A stretch of DNA of 64,000 nucleotides from Apostichopus japonicus (lineage: Eukaryota; Echinodermata; Holothuroidea; Aspidochirotida; Stichopodidae): the NCBI RefSeq assembly GCF_037975245.1, contig NC_092580.1:19080501-19144500 (forward strand). The letters are read 5' to 3'. How positions within the stretch are numbered: position 1 is the stretch's first letter; each line of letters begins with the position of its first letter. The position numbers and the translations under genes were made by a program. Of this stretch, positions 11,301 to 26,300 are shown piece by piece. The notes beneath the pieces were generated by a model, which saw only the letters and a program-made list of their open reading frames with translations, had not been told where the DNA came from and made no database searches.

Positions 11301-14300
11301 TCCTACATACGAGAGGTAGATAGATACTCCTACATACGAGAGGTAGATAGACACTCCTACATACGAGAGGTAGATAGACACTCCTACATACGAGAGGTAG
11401 ATAGATACTCCTACATACGAGAGGTAGATAGATACTCCTACATACGAGAGGGAGAGAGATACCCCTACATACGAGAGGTAGATAGATACTCCTACATACG
11501 AGAGGTAGATAGATACTCCTACATACGAGAGGTAGATAGATACTACTACATACGAGAGGAAGAGAGATACTATTACTACATACGAGAGGTAGAGAGATAC
11601 TACTACATACGAGGGGTAAAGAGATACTACTACATTTGAGTGGTAGAGAGATACTACTACATACGAGAGGAAAAGAGATACTACTACATACGAGAGGTAG
11701 ATAGATACTACTACATACCAGAGGTAGAGAGATACTACTACATACGAGAGGAAGAGAGATACTACTACATACGAGAGGTAGAGAGATACTACTACATACG
11801 AGAGGTAGAGAGATACTACTACATACGAGAGGTAGAGAGATACTACTACATACGAGAGGTAGAGAGATACTACTATATACGAGAGGTAGAGAGATACTAC
11901 TACATACGAGAGGTAGAGATACTACTACATACGAGAGGTAGAGAGATACTACTTCATACGAGAGGTAGATAGATACTACTTCATACGAGAGGTAGAGATA
12001 CTCCTACATACGAGAGGTAGTGTATACTCCTACATACGAGAGGTAGATAGATACTCCTACATACGAGAGGTAGTGTATACTCCTACATACGAGAGGTAGA
12101 TAGATACTCCTACATAAGAGAGGTAGATAGACACTCCTACATACGAGAGGTAGATAGACACTCCTACATACGAGAGGTAGATAGATACTCCTACATACGA
12201 GAGGTAGATAGATACTCCTACATACGAGAGGTAGATAGACACTCCTACATACGAGAGGTAGATAGACACTCCTACATACGAGAGGTAGATAGATACTCCT
12301 ACATACGAGAGGTAGATAGATACTCCTATACGAGAGGTAGAGAGATACTCCTACATACGAGAGGTAGATAGATACTCCTACATACGAGAGGTAGATAGAT
12401 ACTCCTACATACGAGAGGTAGATAGATACTACTACATACGAGAGGTAGAGAGTTACTATTACTACATACAAGAGGTAGAGAGATACTACTACATACGAGG
12501 GGTAAAGAGATAAACTACTACATTTGAGTGGTAGAGAGATACTACTACATACGAGAGGTAGAGAGATACTACATAGAGAGATACAGAGATACTACTACAT
12601 ACCAGATGTAGAGAGATACTACTACATACGGGAGGTAGAGAGATACTACTACATACGAGAGGTAGAGAGATACTACTACATACGAGAGGTAGAGAGCTAC
12701 TACTACATACGAGAGGTAGAGAGATACTACTACATACGAGAGGTAGAGAGATACTATTACATACGAGAGGTAGAGAGATACTACTACATACGAGAGGTAG
12801 AGATACTACTGTACTACATACGAGAGGTAGAGAGATACTACTACATACGAGAGGTAGAGATACTACTACATACGAGAGGTAGAGAGATACTACTTCATAC
12901 GAGAGGTAGATAGATACTACTTCATACGAGAGGTAGAGATACTCCTACATACGAGAGGTAGTGTATACTCCTACATACGAGAGGTAGATAGATACTCCTA
13001 CATACGAGAGGTAGTGTATACTCCTACATACGAGAGGTAGATAGATACTCCTACATACGAGAGGTAGATAGACACTCCTACATACGAGAGGTAGATAGAC
13101 ACTCCTACATACGAGAGGTAGATAGATACTCCTACATACGAGAGGTAGATAGATACTCCTACATACGAGAGGGAGAGAGATACCCCTACATACGAGAGGT
13201 AGATAGATACTCCTACATACGAGAGGTAGATAGATACTCCTACATACGAGAGGTAGATAGATACTACTACATACGAGAGGTAGAGAGTTACTATTACTAC
13301 ATACAAGAGGTAGAGAGATACTACTACATACGAGGGGTAAAGAGATAAACTGCTACATTTGAGTGGTAGAGAGATACTACTACATACAAGAGGTAGAGAG
13401 ATACTATTACTACTTACGAGAGGTAGAGAGATACTACTACATACGAGGGGTAAAGAGATACTACTACATTTGAGTGGTAGAGAGATACTACTACATACGA
13501 GAGGAAGAGAGATACTACTACATACGAGAGGTAGATAGATACTACTACATACCAGAGGTAGAGAGACACTACTACATACGAGAGGAAGAGAGATACTACT
13601 ACATACGAGAGGTAGAGAGATACTACTACATACGAGAGGTAGAGAGATACTACTACATACGAGAGGTAGAGAGATACTACTACATACGAGAGGTAGAGAG
13701 ATACTACTACATACGAGAGGTAGAGAGATACTACTACATACGAGAGGTAGAGATACTACTACATACGAGAGGTAGAGAGATACTACTACATACGAGAGGT
13801 AGAGATACTACTACATACGAGAGGTAGAGAGATACTACTTCATACGAGAGGTAGATAGATACTACTTCATACGAGAGGTAGAGATACTCCTACATACGAG
13901 AGGTAGTGTATACTCCTACATACGAGAGGTAGATAGATACTCCTACATACGAGAGGTAGTGTATACTCCTACATACGAGAGGTAGATAGATACTCCTACA
14001 TACGAGAGGTAGATAGACACTCCTACATACGAGAGGTAGATAGACACTCCTACATACGAGAGGTAGATAGACACTCCTACATACGAGAGGTAGATAGATA
14101 CTCCTACATACGAGAGGTAGATAGATACTCCTACATACGAGAGGTAGATAGATACTCCTACATACGAGAGGTAGTGTATACTCCTACATACGAGAGGTAG
14201 ATAGATACTCCTACATACGAGAGGTAGTGTATACTCCTACATACGAGAGGTAGATAGATACTCCTACATACGAGAGGTAGATAGACACTCCTACATACGA

Positions 14301-17300
14301 GAGGTAGATAGACACTCCTACATACGAGAGGTAGATAGACACTCCTACATACGAGAGGTAGATAGATACTCCTACATACGAGAGGTAGATAGATACTCCT
14401 ACATACGAGAGGTAGATAGATACTCCTACATACGAGAGGTAGATAGATACTCCTACATACGAGAGGTAGAGAGATACTACTACATACGAGAGGTAGAGAT
14501 ACTACTACATACGAGAGGTAGAGAGATACTACTACATACGAGAGGTAGATAGATACTCCTACATACGAGAGGTAGTGTATACTCCTACATACGAGAGGTA
14601 GATAGATACTCCTACATACGAGAGGTAGTGTATACTCCTACATACGAGAGGTAGATAGATACTCCTACATACGAGAGGTAGATAGACACTCCTACATACG
14701 AGAGGTAGATAGACACTCCTACATACGAGAGGTAGATAGATACTCCTTCATACGAGAGGTAGATAGATACTCCTACATACGAGAGGTAGAGAGATACCCC
14801 TACATACGAGAGGCAGATAGATACTCCTACATACGAGAGGTAGATAGATACTCCTACATACGAGAGGTAGATAGATACTACTACATACGAGAGGTAGAGA
14901 GATACTATTACTACATACGAGAGGTAGAGAGATACTACTACATACGAGGGGTAAAGAGATACTACTACATTTGAGTGGTAGAGAGATACTACTACATACG
15001 AGAGGAAGAGAGATACTACTACATACGAGAGGAAGAGAGATACTACTACATACGAGAGGTAGAGAGATACTACTACATACGAGAGGTAGAGAGATACTAC
15101 TACATACGAGAGGAAGAGAGATACTACTACATACGAGAGGTAGAGAGATACTACTACATACGAGAGGTAGAGATACTACTACATACGAGAGGTAGAGAGA
15201 TACTACTACATACGAGAGGTAGAGATACTACTACATACGAGAGGTAGAGAGATACTACTTCATACGAGAGGTAGATAGATACTACTTCATACGAGAGGTA
15301 GAGATACTCCTACATACGAGAGGTAGTGTATACTCCTACATACGAGAGGTAGATAGATACTCCTACATACGAGAGGTAGTTTATACTCCTACATACGAGA
15401 GGTAGATAGACACTCCTACATACGAGAGGTAGATAGACACTCCTACATACGAGAGGTAGATAGATACTCCTACATACGAGAGGTAGATAGATACTCCTAT
15501 ACGAGAGGTAGATAGACACTCCTACATACGAGAGGTAGATAGACACTCCTACATACGAGAGGTAGATAGACACTCCTACATACGAGAGGTAGATAGACAC
15601 TCCTACATACGAGAGGTAGATAGACACTCCTACATACGAGAGGTAGATAGATACTCCTACATAAGAAAGGTAGTGTATACTCATACATACGAGAGGTAGA
15701 TAGATACTCATACATAAGAGAGGTAGTGTATACTTCTACATACGAGAGGTAGATAGATACTCCTACATACGAGAGGTAGATAGATACTCCTACATACGAG
15801 AGGTAGATAGATACTCCTACATACGAGAGGTAGATAGATACTCCTATACGAGAGGTAGAGAGATACTCCTACATACGAGAGGTAGATAGATACTCCTACA
15901 TACGAGAGGTAGATAGATACTCCTACATACGAGAGGTAGATAGATACTACTACATACGAGAGGTAGAGAGTTACTATTACTACATACTAGAGGTAGAGAG
16001 ATACTACTACATACGAGGGGTAAAGAGATAAACTACTACATTTGAGTGGTAGAGAGATACTACTACATACGAGAGGTAGAGAGATACTACATAGAGAGAT
16101 ACAGAGATACTACTACATACCAGATGTAGAGAGATACTACTACATACGGGAGGTAGAGAGATACTACTACATACGAGAGGTAGAGAGATACTACTACATA
16201 CGAGAGGTAGAGAGATACTACTACATACGAGAGGTAGAGAGATACTACTACATACGAGAGGTAGAGAGATACTATTACATACGAGAGGTAGAGAGATACT
16301 ACTACATACGAGAGGTAGAGATACTACTACATACGAGAGGTAGAGAGATACTACTACATACGAGAGGTAGAGATACTACTACATACGAGAGGTAGAGAGA
16401 TACTACTTCATACGAGAGGTAGATAGATACTACTTCATACGAGAGGTAGAGATACTCCTACATACGAGAGGTAGTGTATACTCCTACATACGAGAGGTAG
16501 ATAGATAATCCTACATACGAGAGGTAGTGTATACTCCTACATACGAGAGGTAGATAGATACTCCTACATACGAGAGGTAGATAGACACTCCTACATACGA
16601 GAGGTAGATAGACACTCCTACATACGAGAGGTAGATAGATACTCCTACATACGAGAGGTAGATAGATACTCCTACATACGAGAGGGAGAGAGATACCCCT
16701 ACATACGAGAGGTAGATAGATACTCCTACATACGAGAGGTAGATAGATACTCCTACATACGAGAGGTAGATAGATACTACTACATACGAGAGGTAGAGAG
16801 TTACTATTACTACATACAAGAGGTAGAGAGATACTACTACATACGAGGGGTAAAGAGATAAACTACTACATTTGAGTGGTAGAGAGATACTACTACATAC
16901 AAGAGGTAGAGAGATACTATTACTACATACGAGAGGTAGAGAGATACTACTACATACGAGGGGTAAAGAGATACTACTACATTTGAGTGGTAGAGAGATA
17001 CTACTACATACGAGAGGAAGAGAGATACTACTACATACGAGACGTAGATAGATACTACTACATACCAGAGGTAGAGAGATACTACTACATACGAGAGGAA
17101 GAGAGATACTACTACATACGAGAGGTAGAGAGATACTACTACATACGAGAGGTAGAGAGATACTACTACATACGAGAGGTAGAGAGATACTACTACATAC
17201 GAGAGGAAGAGAGATACTACTACATACGAGAGGTAGATAGATACTACTACATACCAGAGGTAGAGAGACACTACTACATACGAGAGGAAGAGAGATACTA

Positions 17301-20300
17301 CTACATACGAGAGGTAGAGAGATACTACTACATACGAGAGGTAGAGAGATACTACTACATACGAGAGGTAGAGAGATACTACTACATACGAGAGGTAGAG
17401 AGATACTACTACATACGAGAGGTAGAGAGATACTACTACATACGAGAGGTAGAGATACTACTACATACGAGAGGTAGAGAGATACTACTACATACGAGAG
17501 GTAGAGATACTACTACATACGAGAGGTAGAGAGATACTACTTCATACGAGAGGTAGATAGATACTACTTCATACGAGAGGTAGAGATACTCCTACATACG
17601 AGAGGTAGTGTATACTCCTACATACGAGAGGTAGATAGATACTCCTACATACGAGAGGTAGTGTATACTCCTACATACGAGAGGTAGATAGATACTCCTA
17701 CATACGAGAGGTAGATAGACACTCCTACATACGAGAGGTAGATAGACACTCCTACATACGAGAGGTAGATAGACACTCCTACATACGAGAGGTAGATAGA
17801 TACTCCTACATACGAGAGGTAGATAGATACTCCTACATACGAGAGGTAGATAGATACTCCTACATACGAGAGGTAGATAGATACTCCTACATACGAGAGG
17901 TAGAGAGATACTACTACATACGAGAGGTAGAGATACTACTACATACGAGAGGTAGAGAGATACTACTACATACGAGAGGTAGATAGATACTACTTCATAC
18001 GAGAGGTAGAGATACTCCTACATACGAGAGGTAGTGTATACTCCTACATACGAGAGGTAGATAGATACTCCTACATACGAGAGGTAGTGTATACTCCTAC
18101 ATACGAGAGGTAGATAGATACTCCTACATACGAGAGGTAGATAGACACTCCTACATACGAGAGGTAGATAGACACTCCTACATACGAGAGGTAGATAGAT
18201 ACTCCTTCATACGAGAGGTAGATAGATACTCCTACATACGAGAGGTAGAGAGATACCCCTACATACGAGAGGCAGATAGATACTCCTACATACGAGAGGT
18301 AGATAGATACTCCTACATACGAGAGGTAGATAGATACTACTACATACGAGAGGTAGAGAGATACTATTACTACATACGAGAGGTAGAGAGATACTACTAC
18401 ATACGAGGGGTAAAGAGATACTACTACATTTGAGTGGTAGAGAGATACTACTACATACGAGAGGAAGAGAGATACTACTACATACGAGAGGAAGAGAGAT
18501 ACTACTACATACGAGAGGTAGAGAGATACTACTACATACGAGAGGTAGAGAGATACTACTACATACGAGAGGAAGAGAGATACTACTACATACGAGAGGT
18601 AGAGAGATACTACTACATACGAGAGGTAGAGATACTACTACATACGAGAGGTAGAGAGATACTACTACATACGAGAGGTAGAGATACTACTACATACGAG
18701 AGGTAGAGAGATACTACTTCATACGAGAGGTAGATAGATACTACTTCATACGAGAGGTAGAGATACTCCTACATACGAGAGGTAGTGTATACTCCTACAT
18801 ACGAGAGGTAGATAGATACTCCTACATACGAGAGGTAGTTTATACTCCTACATACGAGAGGTAGATAGACACTCCTACATACGAGAGGTAGATAGACACT
18901 CCTACATACGAGAGGTAGATAGATACTCCTACATACGAGAGGTAGATAGATACTCCTATACGAGAGGTAGATAGACACTCCTACATACGAGAGGTAGATA
19001 GACACTCCTACATACGAGAGGTAGATAGACACTCCTACATACGAGAGGTAGATAGACACTCCTACATACGAGAGGTAGATAGATACTCCTACATACGAGA
19101 GGTAGATAGATACTCCTACATAAGAAAGGTAGTGTATACTCATACATACGAGAGGTAGATAGATACTCATACATAAGAGAGGTAGTGTATACTTCTACAT
19201 ACGAGAGGTAGATAGATACTCCTACATACGAGAGGTAGATAGATACTCCTACATACGAGAGGTAGATAGATACTCCTACATACGAGAGGTAGATAGATAC
19301 TCCTATACGAGAGGTAGAGAGATACTCCTACATACGAGAGGTAGATAGATACTCCTACATACGAGAGGTAGATAGATACTCCTACATACGAGAGGTAGAT
19401 AGATACTACTACATACGAGAGGTAGAGAGTTACTATTACTACATACTAGAGGTAGAGAGATACTACTACATACGAGGGGTAAAGAGATAAACTACTACAT
19501 TTGAGTGGTAGAGAGATACTACTACATACGAGAGGTAGAGAGATACTACATAGAGAGATACAGAGATACTACTACATACCAGATGTAGAGAGATACTACT
19601 ACATACGGGAGGTAGAGAGATACTACTACATAGGAGAGGTAGAGAGATACTACTACATACGAGAGGTAGAGAGATACTACTACATACGAGAGGTAGAGAG
19701 ATACTACTACATACGAGAGGTAGAGAGATACTATTACATACGAGAGGTAGAGAGATACTACTACATACGAGAGGTAGAGATACTACTACATACGAGAGGT
19801 AGAGAGATACTACTACATACGAGAGGTAGAGATACTACTACATACGAGAGGTAGAGAGATACTACTTCATACGAGAGGTAGATAGATACTACTTCATACG
19901 AGAGGTAGAGATACTCCTACATACGAGAGGTAGTGTATACTCCTACATACGAGAGGTAGATAGATACTCCTACATACGAGAGGTAGTGTATACTCCTACA
20001 TACGAGAGGTAGATAGATACTCCTACATACGAGAGGTAGATAGACACTCCTACATACGAGAGGTAGATAGACACTCCTACATACGAGAGGTAGATAGATA
20101 CTCCTACATACGAGAGGTAGATAGATACTCCTACATACGAGAGGGAGAGAGATACCCCTACATACGAGAGGTAGATAGATACTCCTACATACAAGAGGTA
20201 GATAGATACTCCTACATACGAGAGGTAGATAGATACTACTACATACGAGAGGTAGAGAGTTACTATTACTACATACAAGAGGTAGAGAGATACTACTACA

Positions 20301-23300
20301 TACGAGGGGTAAAGAGATAAACTACTACATTTGAGTGGTAGAGAGATACTACTACATACAAGAGGTAGAGAGATACTATTACTACATACGAGAGGTAGAG
20401 AGATACTACTACATACGAGGGGTAAAGAGATACTACTACATTTGAGTGGTAGAGAGATACTACTACATACGAGAGGAAGAGAGATACTACTACATACGAG
20501 ACGTAGATAGATACTACTACATACCAGAGGTAGAGAGATACTACTACATACGAGAGGAAGAGAGATACTACTACATACGAGAGGTAGAGAGATACTACTA
20601 CATACGAGAGGTAGAGAGATACTACTACATACGAGAGGTAGAGAGATACTACTACATACGAGAGGTAGAGAGATACTACTACATACGAGAGGTAGAGAGA
20701 TACTACTACATACGAGAGGTAGAGATACTACTACATACGAGAGGTAGAGAGATACTACTACATACGAGAGGTAGAGATACTACTACATACGAGAGGTAGA
20801 GAGATACTACTTCATACGAGAGGTAGATAGATACTACTTCATACGAGAGGTAGAGATACTCCTACATACGAGAGGTAGTGTATACTCCTACATACGAGAG
20901 GTAGATAGATACTCCTACATACGAGAGGTAGTTTATACTCCTACATACGAGAGGTAGATAGACACTCCTACATACGAGAGGTAGATAGACACTCCTACAT
21001 ACGAGAGGTAGATAGATACTCCTACATACGAGAGGTAGATAGATACTCCTATACGAGAGGTAGATAGACACTCCTACATACGAGAGGTAGATAGACACTC
21101 CTACATACGAGAGGTAGATAGACACTCCTACATACGAGAGGTAGATAGACACTCCTACATACGAGAGGTAGATAGATACTCCTACATACGAGAGGTAGAT
21201 AGATACTCCTACATAAGAAAGGTAGTGTATACTCATACATACGAGAGGTAGATAGATACTCATACATAAGAGAGGTAGTGTATACTCCTACATACGAGAG
21301 GTAGATAGATACTCCTACATACGAGAGGTAGTGTATACTCCTACATACGAGAGGTAGATAGATACTCCTACATACGAGAGGTAGATAGACACTCCTACAT
21401 ACGAGAGGTAGATAGACACTCCTACATACGAGAGGTAGATAGATACTCCTACATACGAGAGGTAGATAGATACTCCTACATACGAGAGGGAGAGAGATAC
21501 CCCTACATACGAGAGGTAGATAGATACTCCTACATACGAGAGGTAGATAGATACTCCTACATACGAGAGGTAGATAGATACTACTACATACGAGAGGTAG
21601 AGAGTTACTATTACTACATACAAGAGGTAGAGAGATACTACTACATACGAGGGGTAAAGAGATAAACTACTACATTTGAGTGGTAGAGAGATACTACTAC
21701 ATACAAGAGGTAGAGAGATACTATTACTACATACGAGAGGTAGAGAGATACTACTACATACGAGGGGTAAAGAGATACTACTACATTTGAGTGGTAGAGA
21801 GATACTACTACATACGAGAGGAAGAGAGATACTACTACATACGAGAGGTAGATAGATACTACTACATACCAGAGGTAGAGAGATACTACTACATACGAGA
21901 GGAAGAGAGATACTACTACATACGAGAGGTAGAGAGATACTACTACATACGAGAGGTAGAGAGATACTACTACATACGAGAGGTAGAGAGATACTACTAC
22001 ATACGAGAGGTAGAGAGATACTACTACATACGAGAGGTAGAGAGATACTACTACATACGAGAGGTAGAGATACTACTACATACGAGAGGTAGAGAGATAC
22101 TACTACATACGAGAGGTAGAGATACTACTACATACGAGAGGTAGAGAGATACTACTTCATACGAGAGGTAGATAGATACTACTTCATACGAGAGGTAGAG
22201 ATACTCCTACATACGAGAGGTAGTGTATACTCCTACATACGAGAGGTAGATAGATACTCCTACATACGAGAGGTAGTGTATACTCCTACATACGAGAGGT
22301 AGATAGATACTCCTACATACGAGAGGTAGATAGACACTCCTACATACGAGAGGTAGATAGACACTCCTACATACGAGAGGTAGATAGACACTCCTACATA
22401 CGAGAGGTAGATAGATACTCCTACATACGAGAGGTAGATAGATACTCCTACATACGAGAGGTAGATAGATACTCCTACATACGAGAGGTAGATAGATACT
22501 CCTACATACGAGAGGTAGTGTATACTCCTACATACGAGAGGTAGATAGATACTCCTACATACGAGAGGTAGTGTATACTCCTACATACGAGAGGTAGATA
22601 GATACTCCTACATACGAGAGGTAGATAGACACTCCTACATACCAGAGGTAGATAGACACTCCTACATACGAGAGGTAGATAGATACTCCTTCATACGAGA
22701 GGTAGATAGATACTCCTACATACGAGAGGTAGAGAGATACCCCTACATACGAGAGGCAGATAGATACTCCTACATACGAGAGGTAGAGAGATACTACTAC
22801 ATACGAGAGGTAGAGATACTACTACATACGAGAGGTAAAGAGATACTACTACATACGAGAGGTAGATAGATACTACTTCATACGAGAGGTAGAGATACTC
22901 CTACATACGAGAGGAAGAGAGATACTACTACATACGAGAGGTAGATAGATACTACTACATACCAGAGGTAGAGAGATACTACTACATACGAGAGGAAGAG
23001 AGATACTACTACATACGAGAGGTAGAGAGATACTACTACATACGAGAGGTAGAGAGATACTACTACATACGAGAGGTAGAGAGATACTACTACATACGAG
23101 AGGTAGAGAGATACTACTACATACGAGAGGTAGAGAGATACTACTACATACGAGAGGTAGAGATACTACTACATACGAGAGGTAGAGAGATACTACTACA
23201 TACGAGAGGTAGATAGATACTACTTCATACGAGAGGTAGAGATACTCCTACATACGAGAGGTAGTGTATACTCCTACATACGAGAGGTAGATAGATACTC

Positions 23301-26300
23301 CTACATACGAGAGGTAGTGTATACTCCTACATACGAGAGGTAGATAGATACTCCTACATACGAGAGGTAGATAGACACTCCTACATACGAGAGGTAGATA
23401 GACACTCCTACATACGAGAGGTAGATAGATACTCCTTCATACGAGAGGTAGATAGATACTCCTACATACGAGAGGTAGAGAGATACCCCTACATACGAGA
23501 GGCAGATAGATACTCCTACATACGAGAGGTAGATAGATACTCCTACATACGAGAGGTAGATAGATACTACTACATACGAGAGGTAGAGAGATACTATTAC
23601 TACATACGAGAGGTAGAGAGATACTACTACATACGAGGGGTAAAGAGATACTACTACATTTGAGTGGTAGAGAGATACTACTACATACGAGAGGAAGAGA
23701 GATACTACTACATACGAGAGGAAGAGAGATACTACTACATACGAGAGGTAGAGAGATACTACTACATACGAGAGGTAGAGAGATACTACTACATACGAGA
23801 GGAAGAGAGATACTACTACATACGAGAGGTAGAGAGATACTACTACATACGAGAGGTAGAGATACTACTACATACGAGAGGTAGAGAGATACTACTACAT
23901 ACGAGAGGTAGAGATACTACTACATACGAGAGGTAGAGAGATACTACTTCATACGAGAGGTAGATAGATACTACTTCATACGAGAGGTAGAGATACTCCT
24001 ACATACGAGAGGTAGTGTATACTCCTACATACGAGAGGTAGATAGATACTCCTACATACGAGAGGTAGTTTATACTCCTACATACGAGAGGTAGATAGAC
24101 ACTCCTACATACGAGAGGTAGATAGACACTCCTACATACGAGAGGTAGATAGATACTCCTACATACGAGAGGTAGATAGATACTCCTATACGAGAGGTAG
24201 ATAGACACTCCTACATACGAGAGGTAGATAGACACTCCTACATACGAGAGGTAGATAGACACTCCTACATACGAGAGGTAGATAGACACTCCTACATACG
24301 AGAGGTAGATAGATACTCCTACATACGAGAGGTAGATAGATACTCCTACATAAGAAAGGTAGTGTATACTCATACATACGAGAGGTAGATAGATACCCAT
24401 ACATAAGAGAGGTAGTGTATACTTCTACATACGAGAGGTAGATAGATACTCCTACATACGAGAGGTAGATAGATACTCCTACATACGAGAGGTAGATAGA
24501 TACTCCTACATACGAGAGGTAGATAGATACTCCTATACGAGAGGTAGAGAGATACTCCTACATACGAGAGGTAGATAGATACTCCTACATACGAGAGGTA
24601 GATAGATACTCCTACATACGAGAGGTAGATAGATACTACTACATACAAGAGGTAGAGAGTTACTATTACTACATACAAGAGGTAGAGAGATACTACTACA
24701 TACGAGGGGTAAAGAGATAAACTACTACATTTTAGTGGTAGAGAGATACTACTACATACGAGAGGTAGAGAGATACTACATAGAGAGATACAGAGATACT
24801 ACTACATACCAGATGTAGAGAGATACTACTACATACGGGAGGTAGAGAGATACTACTACATACGAGAGGTAGAGAGATACTACTACATACGAGAGGTAGA
24901 GAGATACTACTACATACGAGAGGTAGAGAGATACTACTACATACGAGAGGTAGAGAGATACTATTACATACGAGAGGTAGAGAGATACTACTACATACGA
25001 GAGGTAGAGATACTACTACATACGAGAGGTAGAGAGATACTACTACATACGAGAGGTAGAGATACTACTACATACGAGAGGTAGAGAGATACTACTTCAT
25101 ACGAGAGGTAGATAGATACTACTTCATACGAGAGGTAGAGATACTCCTACATACGAGAGGTAGTGTATACTCCTACATACGAGAGGTAGATAGATACTCC
25201 TACATACGAGAGGTAGTGTATACTCCTACATACGAGAGGTAGATAGACACTCCTACATACGAGAGGTAGATAGACACTCCTACATACGAGAGGTAGATAG
25301 ACACTCCTACATACGAGAGGTAGATAGATACTCCTACATACGAGAGGTAGATAGATACTCCTACATACGAGAGGGAGAGAGATACCCCTACATACGAGAG
25401 GTAGATAGATACTCCTACATACGAGAGGTAGATAGATACTCCTACATACGAGAGGTAGATAGATACTACTACATACGAGAGGTAGAGAGTTACTATTACT
25501 ACATACAAGAGGTAGAGAGATACTACTACATACGAGGGGTAAAGAGATAAACTACTACATATGAGTGGTAGAGAGATACTACTACATACAAGAGGTAGAG
25601 AGATACTATTACTACATACGAGAGGTAGAGAGATACTACTACATACGAGGGGTAAAGAGATACTACTACATTTGAGTGGTAGAGAGATACTACTACATAC
25701 GAGAGGAAGAGAGATACTACTACATACGAGACGTAGATAGATACTACTACATACCAGAGGTAGAGAGATACTACTACATACGAGAGGAAGAGAGATACTA
25801 CTACATACGAGAGGTAGAGAGATACTACTACATACGAGAGGTAGAGAGATACTACTACATACGAGAGGTAGAGAGATACTACTACATACGAGAGGTAGAG
25901 AGATACTACTACATACGAGAGGTAGAGAGATACTACTACATACGAGAGGTAGAGATACTACTACATACGAGAGGTAGAGAGATACTACTACATACGAGAG
26001 GTAGAGATACTACTACATACGAGAGGTAGAGAGATACTACTTCATACGAGAGGTAGATAGATACTACTTCATACGAGAGGTAGAGATACTCCTACATACG
26101 AGAGGTAGTGTATACTCCTACATACGAGAGGTAGATAGATACTCCTACATACGAGAGGTAGTGTATACTCCTACATACGAGAGGTAGATAGATACTCCTA
26201 CATACGAGAGGTAGATAGACACTCCTACATACGAGAGGTAGATAGACACTCCTACATACGAGAGGTAGAGAGATACTACTACATACGAGAGGTAGATAGA

